64,000 nucleotides of DNA from an uncultured Alphaproteobacteria bacterium (GTDB lineage Bacteria; Pseudomonadota; Alphaproteobacteria; Rhodospirillales; Rhodospirillaceae): assembly GCA_900079695.1 (NCBI GenBank), contig LT599022.1, forward strand, positions 3,106,530-3,170,529, given 5' to 3'. Below are positions 8,190-18,391 of the stretch, one piece after another. Position numbers and translations under genes: made by a program. Within the stretch, counting starts at the first letter, position 1. Every line of letters starts with the position of its first letter. The notes beneath the pieces were generated by a model, which was not told where the DNA came from, ran no database searches, and worked only from the letters and a program-made list of their open reading frames with translations.

Positions 8190-8981
8190 ATGAGCAGCGA
8201 TCCGGTTCTGGTCGAGATCGACGAGGGCGTGGCGACCGTCACCCTCAACCGTCCGCAGGCGTTCAACGCCATGGACATGGCGTTGGCGAAGGCGCTCGCC
8301 GCCGCCGCCGAGCGTCTCGCCGCCGATCCGGCGGTGCGGGCGGTGGTGGTGACCGGAGCGGGAGAGAAGGCGTTCTGCGCGGGCGGCGACGTCGCCGCGT
8401 TCGCCGCCGATCCGGCGACGGTGGACCGCTTCCTGCTGGAAATCACCGGGCATCTCAACCGCGCGGTGGCGGCGCTGCGGGCGATGGACGCGCCGGTGAT
8501 CGCCGCGGTCAACGGCATCGCCGCCGGGGCCGGGCTGTCGCTGGTTGCGGCGGCGGATCTCGCGATCGCCGCCGATACCGCCAAATTCACCAGCGCCTAC
8601 ACCCAGATCGGCCTGTCGCCCGACGCGGGCTCGACGTGGTTCCTGAGCCGCCTGATCGGTCCGCGACGGGCCGCGCGGCTGTATCTCGAAAATCCGCTGC
8701 TCACCGCCGAGGAGGCGCTGGAGTGGGGCATTCTCTCGCGCGTCGTTCCCGCCGCGGAGCTGAAGGCCGAAGCGGCGGCGGCGGCACGCCGCTTCGCTCA
8801 GGGGCCGACGCGCGCCTACGGCGCGGTGAAGGCCCTGCTCGCCGCCGCCGCGAGCCATGATCTCGACGCGCAGATGGCGCTCGAGGGCCGCACCATCGCA
8901 ACGCTCTCGCGCACCGCCGACGGTCTCGAAGGCGTCGCCGCGTTCGCCGCGAAGCGCAAACCCGCGTTCGTCGGCCGCTGA
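8190..8981 (+). CDS. Enoyl-CoA hydratase/isomerase family protein
   Basis: A 263-aa crotonase-fold enzyme acting on acyl-CoA thioesters. The oxyanion-hole segments are AFCAGGDVAAF near residues 67-77 and NGIAAGAGLSLVAAADL near 106-122. The segment GLSPDAGSTWFLSRLIG replaces the usual Glu-containing hydratase motif and is more like isomerase or PaaG-type members. The exact reaction is therefore open. The start at 8190 is preceded by AAAGGAGAGAG. The gene stands alone and is divergent from the DoxX gene. Confidence 0.82.
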   Translation: MSSDPVLVEIDEGVATVTLNRPQAFNAMDMALAKALAAAAERLAADPAVRAVVVTGAGEKAFCAGGDVAAFAADPATVDRFLLEITGHLNRAVAALRAMDAPVIAAVNGIAAGAGLSLVAAADLAIAADTAKFTSAYTQIGLSPDAGSTWFLSRLIGPRRAARLYLENPLLTAEEALEWGILSRVVPAAELKAEAAAAARRFAQGPTRAYGAVKALLAAAASHDLDAQMALEGRTIATLSRTADGLEGVAAFAAKRKPAFVGR

Positions 8982-9002
8982 CGCTTCCACGGATCATTCC
9001 AA

Positions 9003-9103
9003 GAAAAAACCCCCGGGGAGACCCCGGGGGCGAAGTTTGAACAGGGAGGCTTCACGTCAAGGAGACGTCGGACCGCCGAAACGGCCCGTGGCGACAGTCA
9101 TGG
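9003..9103 (-). ncRNA. Candidate small RNA with anti-Shine-Dalgarno loops (alpha-r14/r15-like)
   Basis: Read on the minus strand there are three stem-loops in a row. The first is ACGTC (9068-9064) loop TCCTT, GACGT (9058-9054). The second is GAAG (9053-9050), a 14-nt loop with CCTCCCTGTTC, then CTTC (9035-9032). The third is a perfect 9-bp GC stem at 9010-9030, followed by TTTTTTCTT. Exposed CUCCC/UCCUU loops and a strong terminator are hallmarks of the Hfq-dependent alphaproteobacterial sRNA families alpha-r14 (MmgR/suhB) and alpha-r15 (AbcR), which block ribosome sites. The 5' end is not defined; I saw no convincing promoter. It lies 160 nt after the LysR gene on the same strand, so it could be an independent gene or a 3'-UTR-derived RNA. 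Confidence 0.6.
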
Positions 9104-9265
9104 TCGTCGCCCCACCCAGAAAGTGTGAGCCGACAGCATCGGCTCGCGAGGAATGATTTAGGGGAAACTATGTCTGTCCGCCATACCCAAATCGGGATCG
9201 CAGCCATGCATGGCGTGCAAGTCCAGATAAAAGTTATGTCTCTTTGGATATAGGCGATAACCGGA

Positions 9266-10177
9266 TCAGGTGCCTTCGCCGATCTTCTTCAGGAGGAAGT
9301 CGCGGAACACCGCCACGCGCTTGGAATGGCGCATTTCCTGGGGATAGACGAAGTAGGTGTCGAACGACGGGCCGTCGAGGCTCGGCAGAACCCGCGTCAG
9401 ACCCTCGTTCTCGGCATGGAAATAATCGGGCAGCGCGCCGATGCCGAGGCCGCTGCGCACCGCCTGAAGAATGCCGTAGACGTTGTTGACCTTGAGGACG
9501 GCGCGGCGGCCGCCGGGGCGGCCGGAGTGGAAATCGAGCAGCCAGTTCATGTTGTCGACTGGCGGCCGGGTGTCGTCGCCGTAGACGATCACGCGGTGGT
9601 CGTCGAGATCGGTGACGGTGTGCGGTGCGCCGTGGGCGGCGAGGTATTCGGGCGCGGCGTAAAGCCGGTAGTGGACGGTGAACAGGCTGCGCTGGATCAG
9701 ATCCGGCTGGTGCGGCGCCTTGAAGCGGATGCCGACGTCGGCGGCGCGCATCGCGAGGTCGAGTTCGGCGTCGTCGAGCACCAGGGAGACCTGGATTTCC
9801 GGATAGAGTTCGATGAACTCGCGGATCCGCGGCGCCAGCCACATCGCGCCGAAGGCGACGGTGGTGGTGATCTTGAACGGGCCCTCGGGGCGGACCTTGC
9901 TTTCGGTCAGCCGCGCCTCGGCCATCGCGAGCTTGGCGAAGACGTCGTGGACGGTGCGATAGAGATCCTCGCCGGGCTCGGTGAGCAGCAGGCCGCGGGC
10001 GTGGCGGTGGAACAGCGGGATGTGCAGGCTTTCCTCGAGCGCGCCGACCTGGCGGCTCACCGCCGACTGGCTGAGGTTGAGCGCCTCGCCCGCGCGGGTG
10101 AAGCTGCCCGCCTCGGCGACCGCGTGGAAGATCCGGAGTTTGTCCCAGTCGAGGGTCGTGGCCTGGCGCGAGGGCAT
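9266..10177 (-). CDS. LysR family regulator (LsrB/VtlR-like)
   Basis: A 303-aa LysR-type regulator. The N-terminal winged helix reads DWDKLRIFHAVAEAGSFTRAG, then LNLSQSAVSRQVGALE as recognition helix, and the C-terminal part is a periplasmic-binding-protein-like effector domain. The start MPSRQATTLDW at 10177 matches the expected short N-terminus; the frame stays open upstream to 10240. The place directly after trxB fits the LsrB/VtlR regulators of rhizobia, Agrobacterium and Brucella, which control envelope and redox functions and AbcR-type small RNAs. That identity is inferred from context and should be tested by phylogeny. A candidate sRNA follows downstream. Confidence 0.82.
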   Translation of the reverse strand: MPSRQATTLDWDKLRIFHAVAEAGSFTRAGEALNLSQSAVSRQVGALEESLHIPLFHRHARGLLLTEPGEDLYRTVHDVFAKLAMAEARLTESKVRPEGPFKITTTVAFGAMWLAPRIREFIELYPEIQVSLVLDDAELDLAMRAADVGIRFKAPHQPDLIQRSLFTVHYRLYAAPEYLAAHGAPHTVTDLDDHRVIVYGDDTRPPVDNMNWLLDFHSGRPGGRRAVLKVNNVYGILQAVRSGLGIGALPDYFHAENEGLTRVLPSLDGPSFDTYFVYPQEMRHSKRVAVFRDFLLKKIGEGT

Positions 10178-10219
10178 CCTTACCCTGTCGGAAAAATCGT
10201 TGCCGGCCCAAATCTTAAG

Positions 10220-10255
10220 CAGAAACCGCGGGCGCGGCAAGGGTGCGCCCGCGGT
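10220..10255 (-). terminator. Probable terminator after trxB
   Basis: An 11-bp stem ACCGCGGGCGC / GCGCCCGCGGT (10225-10255) lies between trxB and the LysR gene. On the minus strand it is followed only by TTCTG, so termination may be partial and allow read-through into the regulator. Confidence 0.45.
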
Positions 10256-10273
10256 TGCGGCGTTTTTTTGGCG

Positions 10274-11224
10274 TCAAACCTCCGCACCGTGCTCGACGAG
10301 GAAGCGGTCGGCCTCGATCGCGGCCATGCAGCCGGTGCCCGCGGCGGTGATCGCCTGGCGGAATACATGATCCTGCACGTCGCCCGCGGCGAACACGCCG
10401 GGCACGTTGGTGGCGGTGGAATCCGGCTTGGTGACGAGGTAGCCCTCGGCATCCATGTCGAGCACGTCCCGGAACATCGCGGTGTTGGGGGTGTGGCCGA
10501 TCGCGACGAACAGTCCGGCGACGTCGAGCTCGCGGGTCTCGCCGGTGGCGACGTCGCGGAGGCGCAGGCCGGTGACGGCCTTCGGCGTTTCCGTGCCCAG
10601 CACCTGGTCGACCACCGCGTTCCAGATCACCTTGACCTTGGGGTTGGCGAACAGGTGGTCCTGCATCACCCGCTCGGCGCGCAGCGAATCGCGGCGGTGG
10701 ATCAGCGTTACCGAACTGGCGTGATTGGTGAGGAAGATCGCCTCCTCGACCGCGGTGTTGCCGCCGCCGACGATCGCCACGTCCTTGCCGCGGAAGAAGA
10801 ATGCGTCGCAGGTGGCGCAGGCGGAAACGCCGAAGCCGCGATACTCGACCTCGCTCGGCAGATCGAGCCAGCGCGCCGACGCCCCGGTGGCGACGATCAC
10901 GGTTTCGCCGACGTACTCGTCGCCCGAATCGCCGACGCAACGGAACGGCCGCTTCGAGAAGTCCACCTCGGTGATCAGGTCGTAGATCACCTCGGCGCCG
11001 ACGCGCTCGGCCTGGGCCTGCATCCGGTCCATCAGCTCCGGCCCGAGCACGCCGTCGGGAAAGCCGGGAAAGTTCTCGACGTCGGTGGTGATGGTGAGCT
11101 GGCCGCCCGGCTGCAAACCGGCGAGCAGGATCGGCTTGAGGTTGGCGCGCGCGGCGTAGATCGCGGCGGTCAGCCCGGCCGCGCCGGAACCGATGATCAG
11201 GACCTTGGTGTGGTGCGTAGCCAT
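10274..11224 (-). CDS. trxB: Thioredoxin reductase
   Basis: This NADPH- and FAD-dependent enzyme reduces thioredoxin in the cytoplasm. The 316-aa product has the FAD-binding IGSGAAGLTAAIYAAR at residues 11-26, the redox-active CATC at 136-139, the NADPH-binding VGGGNTAVEEA segment near 154, and the C-terminal GVFAAGDVQDHVFRQA. All expected parts are present. It is divergent from the Lrp-type gene and followed by the LysR regulator on the same strand. Confidence 0.95.
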   Translation of the reverse strand: MATHHTKVLIIGSGAAGLTAAIYAARANLKPILLAGLQPGGQLTITTDVENFPGFPDGVLGPELMDRMQAQAERVGAEVIYDLITEVDFSKRPFRCVGDSGDEYVGETVIVATGASARWLDLPSEVEYRGFGVSACATCDAFFFRGKDVAIVGGGNTAVEEAIFLTNHASSVTLIHRRDSLRAERVMQDHLFANPKVKVIWNAVVDQVLGTETPKAVTGLRLRDVATGETRELDVAGLFVAIGHTPNTAMFRDVLDMDAEGYLVTKPDSTATNVPGVFAAGDVQDHVFRQAITAAGTGCMAAIEADRFLVEHGAEV

Positions 11225-11336
11225 GGGGGAGGAGTCTTTCAGGAAAGGATTGGCGAAACCGTGCCGAGAGGATAGGAAACCCCGCGCGTCGACGCAAACC
11301 CGGAAACGCGGATGCGCGGCGAGAACATGAGATTTA

Positions 11337-11351
11337 CCGCATATAATGCGG
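11337..11351. promoter_or_regulatory. Palindrome CCGCAT-ATA-ATGCGG in the trxB/lrp gap
   Basis: A perfect 6-bp dyad with a 3-nt centre lies between the divergent trxB and lrp genes. It includes a TATAAT hexamer at 11342-11347. It is a plausible operator or -10 region, possibly for Lrp autoregulation; no good -35 element is visible at the right spacing. Confidence 0.35.
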
Positions 11352-11501
11352 CGGAGCGCGGCGCGCCAGCGGCGCGGGGGCGGGAGGGGGTTGATGGAAT
11401 CGCCCCGTCATCGCATTTCCGTTGTGTCTGTCGTGGAAAAAGAGTAATAAAATTTCAAACTTCGCCGGGGCCGCCCCGGCACATTGGGGAATGTTCCGTC
11501 C

Positions 11502-11990
11502 ATGCAAAGGGTCAAGCTCGATCGTGTCGACCGCCAGATTCTCGCGGATCTTCAGGCGGATGGCAGGATCACCAACGTCGATCTGGCGCGCCGTGCGGGG
11601 ATCTCGGCGCCGCCGTGCCTCCGTCGCGTCCGCGCGCTCGAGGAATCGGGGATCATCAAGGGCTATCACGCCGCCATCGACCCCGGCGCACTCGGCTACA
11701 ACGTCACGGTGTTCGCCCAGGTGGCGCTCAATTCCCACGCCGAAGGCGATCTGCGTGCGTTCGAGGAGCGGGTGGGGGCGTGGCCGGAAGTCCGCGAATG
11801 CTACATGCTCGCGGGCGAGACCGATTTTCTGCTGAAGGTGGTGGCGCGCGACTGGGAGGATTATCAGAAGTTCCTCACCGCCCGCCTCACCGCCGCGCCC
11901 AACGTCGGGCACGTCACCACCGCGCTGGCGATCCGCTCCGCCAAGCAGGAGCCGGGGGTGCCGATTCCCCCGGTCTCCGAGGCCGACTGA
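11502..11990 (+). CDS. Lrp/AsnC family regulator
   Basis: A 162-aa regulator with an N-terminal helix-turn-helix (LDRVDRQILADLQADGR, then NVDLARRAGISAPPCLRRVR) and a C-terminal RAM ligand domain (VTVFAQVALNSHAEGDL and ECYMLAGETDFLLKVVARD). Such proteins sense amino acids and form octamers. ATG at 11502 was chosen over the TTG at 11484; a GGGGA site lies about 11 nt before it. Lrp, TrxB and an LsrB-like LysR lie together, an arrangement also known in rhizobia. A strong terminator follows. Confidence 0.88.
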   Translation: MQRVKLDRVDRQILADLQADGRITNVDLARRAGISAPPCLRRVRALEESGIIKGYHAAIDPGALGYNVTVFAQVALNSHAEGDLRAFEERVGAWPEVRECYMLAGETDFLLKVVARDWEDYQKFLTARLTAAPNVGHVTTALAIRSAKQEPGVPIPPVSEAD

Positions 11991-12005
11991 ACCTTTCCGC
12001 CGCCG

Positions 12006-12033
12006 CGCCGCCCCTGTCCGGGGCGGCGTTTTT
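12006..12033 (+). terminator. Intrinsic terminator of the lrp gene
   Basis: A 9-bp stem CGCCGCCCC / GGGGCGGCG (12006-12014 and 12020-12028) with a 5-nt loop is followed directly by TTTTT. It begins 15 nt after the stop codon. Confidence 0.88.
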
Positions 12034-12076
12034 CATGGGTGCCGGTGTGGCTTTTTCGCAACACGTATGCTGTTGC

Positions 12077-12096
12077 GATTTTATGTATACAAAATC
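12077..12096. promoter_or_regulatory. Putative GntR-type operator upstream of the porin
   Basis: The 20-nt dyad GATTTTATGTATACAAAATC contains the inner palindrome TGTATACA (12084-12091). Sites of the TTGTATACAA type are common for FCD-class GntR regulators, and a gene for one lies directly after the porin (13467). The assignment is inferred from motif and neighbourhood. Confidence 0.4.
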
Positions 12097-12135
12097 GTCT
12101 TGCTGAATCTGGAGAAAGATGTTTGTGTCTTTTTC

Positions 12136-12201
12136 GCCGGATATGCATACAGACCACACACGTCTGAATTTCGTTCCCTCGCTCGATAATGCATATCCGG
12201 C
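12136..12201 (+). other. Inverted repeat in the porin leader
   Basis: A perfect 13-bp inverted repeat: GCCGGATATGCAT at 12136-12148 and ATGCATATCCGGC at 12189-12201, with a 40-nt spacer. The second arm ends 47 nt before the porin start. It could fold in the mRNA leader or bind a dimeric regulator at two positions. Confidence 0.5.
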
Positions 12202-12248
12202 ATCCAGTTTCGGCTCCCGGGTTTCCGGGCCATGCGAAAGGAAAGACG

Positions 12249-13364
12249 ATGAAACGAATTCTGCTCGGAACCAGCGTCCTGGTTTCCTCCGTTCTCGCGG
12301 CGGCGGCGGCGCAGGCCTCCGATCCGGTCAAGCTCAGCCTCGGCGGCTATATGGAATATTGGGTGGCGGGCGCGAAACAGGACGGCGCCTACGCCGACCC
12401 GGTGAACAGCTTCGACGTTCAGGGCGACGCGCAGATCTACTTCTCCGGCAAGACCCTCCTCGACAACGGCATGGAGGTCGGCGCGCAGGTGCAGATCGCC
12501 GCGGGCGCCGATTCCAACGATACCGAAGTGATCCGCTCCTACGCCTGGCTCAGCGGCAACGCCGGCAAGCTGATCGTCGGCAAGTATCGCGACGTGGTGT
12601 GGCAGACCCACAATTCGGCGCCGGATGCGTCGTACCTCACCGCGGGCACCAGCAAGAGCGACTTCTATCAGATCGCGCCGTGGGGCGACGGCGTGACGGT
12701 GCTCGATCCGAACGAGACCCCCACCAACTATGCCAACAAGCTCAGCTACTTCACCCCCAAGGTGTACGGCTTCCAGCTCGGCGCGTCGTATACCCCGTCG
12801 AACAACCCGAAGGGCGACGACCTGCTGGGCGACAAGGATTCCGAAACCGTCCGTAAGGCGGCCGGGTTCGACGAGGCCTGGGCCACCGCCCTGTCCTACG
12901 GGGGCGAGTTCGCGGGTGTCGGCGTCAAGGCGGCGGTCGGCTACGACTACATGAACGCCAACGGCGACTTCGGCTACGGCTCCGACGTCCATAACTTCCA
13001 GACCAGCGCCGAACTGTCGTATCGCGGCTTCACCGTCGGCGGGTCGTTCAACCGCATGGTCGCGCCGCAGGACAGCTTCAACGCCGCCAAAGACGGCCAC
13101 GCCTGGGAGGCCGGACTCGGCTATGCCGAGGGTCCGTACGCGGTGTCCTTCAGCTACACCCACTCGGCGGTGCGGGGCGATACCGGCTTCGACGGCGACG
13201 ACACCGTCGATCTCTACCGCATCGGTGCCAAGTACGCGCTCGGCCCGGGCGTCGATCTGTGGAGCAGCGTCGGCTATCTGAACTCGGAATCGGCCACCGG
13301 CAAGGCGGTGGACGGCAACGAGGGCGCGATCGGCGGTGCGGTCGGCCTGCGATTGACGTTCTGA
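12249..13364 (+). CDS. Outer-membrane porin
   Basis: A 371-aa beta-barrel protein with the signal peptide MKRILLGTSVLVSSVLAAAA ending in AQA-S. The mature part alternates short polar turns with amphipathic strands (for example LSLGGYMEYWVAGA, AWLSGNAGKLIVGKYRDVVW, GAIGGAVGLRLTF). It ends in Phe, as needed for Bam-dependent insertion. Length and pattern fit the trimeric porins common in Rhodospirillales. The ATG at 12249 has a GAAAGG site upstream. Its leader carries two dyads and an FCD-type GntR gene follows, so expression is probably carbon-source regulated; this is inference. Confidence 0.88.
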   Translation: MKRILLGTSVLVSSVLAAAAAQASDPVKLSLGGYMEYWVAGAKQDGAYADPVNSFDVQGDAQIYFSGKTLLDNGMEVGAQVQIAAGADSNDTEVIRSYAWLSGNAGKLIVGKYRDVVWQTHNSAPDASYLTAGTSKSDFYQIAPWGDGVTVLDPNETPTNYANKLSYFTPKVYGFQLGASYTPSNNPKGDDLLGDKDSETVRKAAGFDEAWATALSYGGEFAGVGVKAAVGYDYMNANGDFGYGSDVHNFQTSAELSYRGFTVGGSFNRMVAPQDSFNAAKDGHAWEAGLGYAEGPYAVSFSYTHSAVRGDTGFDGDDTVDLYRIGAKYALGPGVDLWSSVGYLNSESATGKAVDGNEGAIGGAVGLRLTF

Positions 13365-13466
13365 GGCGCGCGTCGAACCAAGGACGCGGGAGCGGCGGAA
13401 GCCGCTCTTGCGTGCATGCGCTCGTGGGCATAAATTGGAGCGAAATTGTATGGAAAAGCGCCACCA

Positions 13467-14159
13467 ATGCATGCACGCGAAGGCTCCGGCGACGAAGACG
13501 GCAGGGGGCGGTTGGGCGAGGGCCGCGCGCCCGACGTGATCTTCTCCGATCTCATGGCCAGGATCCTGGCGGGCCAGATCACGCCCGGCACGATCCTGAG
13601 CGAGCTTGCGATCGCCGACGCCTACCGGGTTTCCCGCACGCCGGTGCGCGAGGCGTTGCAGCGGCTCCAGGCGGCCGGGCTGGCGGAACGCGGGCCGCGT
13701 CGGGCGTTCATGGTGCGGCGGCTCGATCTCGAAACCCTCAACGATCTGTTCGAAACCATGGGCGAGCTCGAAGCGGTGTGCGCCGAGCTGAGCGCGCGGC
13801 GGATGACGGCGGTGGAGCGGCGCGAGCTTCAGGCGATCGTCGCCGAGGGGGCGGCCTGCGCCGAACGGGGCGACGCCGCGGCCTACGTCGACGTCAACGT
13901 CCGCTTCCATGCCGCGCTGTTCGCCGGCGCCCACAACGACAGCCTGCGCGACGTGGTGACCGGCGTTCGCATGCGCACCGCGCCCTATCGCGAGGTGCAG
14001 TTCCACCACACCGAGCGTCTGAACTCCTCCCAGGAGGAGCACGCGCGCATCCTCGCCGCGATCCTCGCGGGCGACCCGGTGGCGGCGCGCGAGAGCACCC
14101 GCGCCCATGTCGCCTCCACTGCCATCAACGTCGCGCAGATGCTCCGCCGCGCCGGGTGA
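13467..14159 (+). CDS. GntR family regulator, FCD (FadR) class
   Basis: A 230-aa regulator. The N-terminal winged helix has VIFSDLMARILAGQITPGTI, then LSELAIADAYRVSRTPVREAL with the conserved RTPVREAL recognition helix. The C-terminal all-helical FCD domain has DVNVRFHAALFAGAHN and EEHARILAAILAGD with the typical metal-binding Asp/His positions. Effectors of this class are usually organic acids. ATG at 13467 was chosen; a TTG lies 21 nt upstream. It follows the porin on the same strand by about 100 nt and may control it. Confidence 0.85.
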   Translation: MHAREGSGDEDGRGRLGEGRAPDVIFSDLMARILAGQITPGTILSELAIADAYRVSRTPVREALQRLQAAGLAERGPRRAFMVRRLDLETLNDLFETMGELEAVCAELSARRMTAVERRELQAIVAEGAACAERGDAAAYVDVNVRFHAALFAGAHNDSLRDVVTGVRMRTAPYREVQFHHTERLNSSQEEHARILAAILAGDPVAARESTRAHVASTAINVAQMLRRAG

Positions 14160-14172
14160 TCCGGCAGGCGCG

Positions 14173-14199
14173 AAAAAACCCCGCGGCGACGCCACGGGG
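14173..14199 (-). terminator. Terminator of the small minus-strand gene
   Basis: On the minus strand CCCCG...CGGGG forms a near-perfect stem of about 9 bp (14179-14199), followed by TTTTTT. It lies 28 nt after the end of the 44-codon gene. Confidence 0.7.
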
Positions 14200-14226
14200 C
14201 TGAAATCGCAGTACTTTCCGAAGGGA

Positions 14227-14361
14227 TCAGAAGTCGCGGCGCTGCGGGCGGCTGCGCACCGGCACCCGGACCGGCACCATCGCGCGGTCGAGGCCGTAGC
14301 CGGGCAGATCCACGTGGATGCCCATCCAGAGCTTGAGGAGTTTGTCGAACAGATCCTTCAT
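14227..14361 (-). CDS. Small protein of unknown function (44 aa)
   Basis: A short frame encodes an amphipathic N-terminal helix (MKDLFDKLLKLWMG) and a basic C-terminus rich in Arg and Pro. ATG at 14361 has GGGAG about 9 nt upstream, and an intrinsic terminator on the same strand begins 28 nt after the stop. So the frame has its own start signal and end signal. It is co-oriented with greA, whose terminator separates the two. I do not recognise a family; a small membrane-associated or regulatory protein is possible. Confidence 0.5.
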   Translation of the reverse strand: MKDLFDKLLKLWMGIHVDLPGYGLDRAMVPVRVPVRSRPQRRDF

Positions 14362-14470
14362 GCGCACTCTCCCTCGCGTCCAGCGGCGGAAGCCGTCCCG
14401 CCATACCATCGATATGGGGAACGCGGGGGGAATTGTGGAGTTCCCCGCACGGGTATCTTTGGAAGGATGC

Positions 14471-14512
14471 AAAAATGCGACACCGCCGCTCCGGAGCCGG
14501 GCGGCGGTGTCG
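14471..14512 (-). terminator. Intrinsic terminator of greA
   Basis: A perfect 12-bp stem CGACACCGCCGC / GCGGCGGTGTCG (14478-14489 with 14501-14512) is followed on the minus strand by a short CAT and then TTTTT. It starts about 20 nt after the greA stop. Confidence 0.88.
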
Positions 14513-14533
14513 CGGGTGCGCGGAAGCGGCGCT

Positions 14534-15007
14534 TCAGGCGTACTTGACCTCGATGATTTCGAACGACTTCCGTCCGCCGGGAGTGGCGACGTCGACGGAA
14601 TCGCCCGCCTTCTTGCCGATCAGCGCCTTGCCGAGCGGGGAGACGATCGAGATCCGGCCGGACTTGATGTCCGCCTCGTGGGCGCCGACGATCTGATATT
14701 CCTTCTCCTCGTCGGTGTCCTCGTCGGCGAGCAGGACGGTGGCGCCGAAGCGCACCTGATCGCCCGAAATCTGCGAAATGTCGATCACCTGCGCGCGCGA
14801 GGTGAGGTCTTCGAGTTCCTTGATCCGGCCCTCGATGAAACTCTGACGTTCGCGCGCCGCGTGGTACTCGGCGTTCTCGGACAGATCGCCGTGCTCGCGC
14901 GCCTCGCCGATCGCGCGGATCACGTCCGGCCGCGCTGTGCCCTTCAGAAACTTCAACTCATCTTCCAGACGGGCAAAGCCGTCTGGAGTCATGGGAATCT
15001 TGTCCAT
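14534..15007 (-). CDS. greA: Transcription elongation factor GreA
   Basis: GreA enters the RNA polymerase secondary channel and stimulates cleavage of backtracked transcripts. The product is 157 aa, the standard length. The N-terminal coiled coil ([16 protein letters not shown] to [14 protein letters not shown]) includes the tip with [16 protein letters not shown], whose acidic residues act in cleavage. The C-terminal FKBP-like domain has [23 protein letters not shown] split around a short loop. It lies just downstream of carB on the same strand, a frequent alphaproteobacterial order, and ends at a strong terminator. Confidence 0.95.
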   Translation of the reverse strand: MDKIPMTPDGFARLEDELKFLKGTARPDVIRAIGEAREHGDLSENAEYHAARERQSFIEGRIKELEDLTSRAQVIDISQISGDQVRFGATVLLADEDTDEEKEYQIVGAHEADIKSGRISIVSPLGKALIGKKAGDSVDVATPGGRKSFEIIEVKYA

Positions 15008-15064
15008 GCCCGAGACCCTTTAGCGATAAGGGGAAAAATTGCCGCGGCGGTCGTCCGCCCGAAT

Positions 15065-18337
<3,273 letters not shown>

Positions 18338-18391
18338 TTTCTGTCTCTGACTGAAATCTCGGCGGCGGGCGAAAGGCTAGGCGGACTCGCG

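Noticed and set aside
9057-9101. A 14-codon frame MTVATGRFGGPTSP on the minus strand
   Set aside because: It has only a weak G-rich ribosome site and overlaps the candidate sRNA structure; an RNA function explains the conserved-looking stems better.
9127-9145. Perfect hairpin GAGCCGA...TCGGCTC upstream of the sRNA region
   Set aside because: A 7-bp stem without U-tract; it might be the 5' end of the sRNA but there is not enough to call it.
12119-12248. Possible upstream peptide starting at ATG 12119 with a GGAG site before the porin
   Set aside because: The frame does not stop before the porin but runs far into it out of frame, so it is not a leader peptide of normal form.
12081-14195. A 704-codon minus-strand frame over the porin and GntR genes
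   Set aside because: No start signal, repetitive composition, and it is antisense to two well-supported genes.
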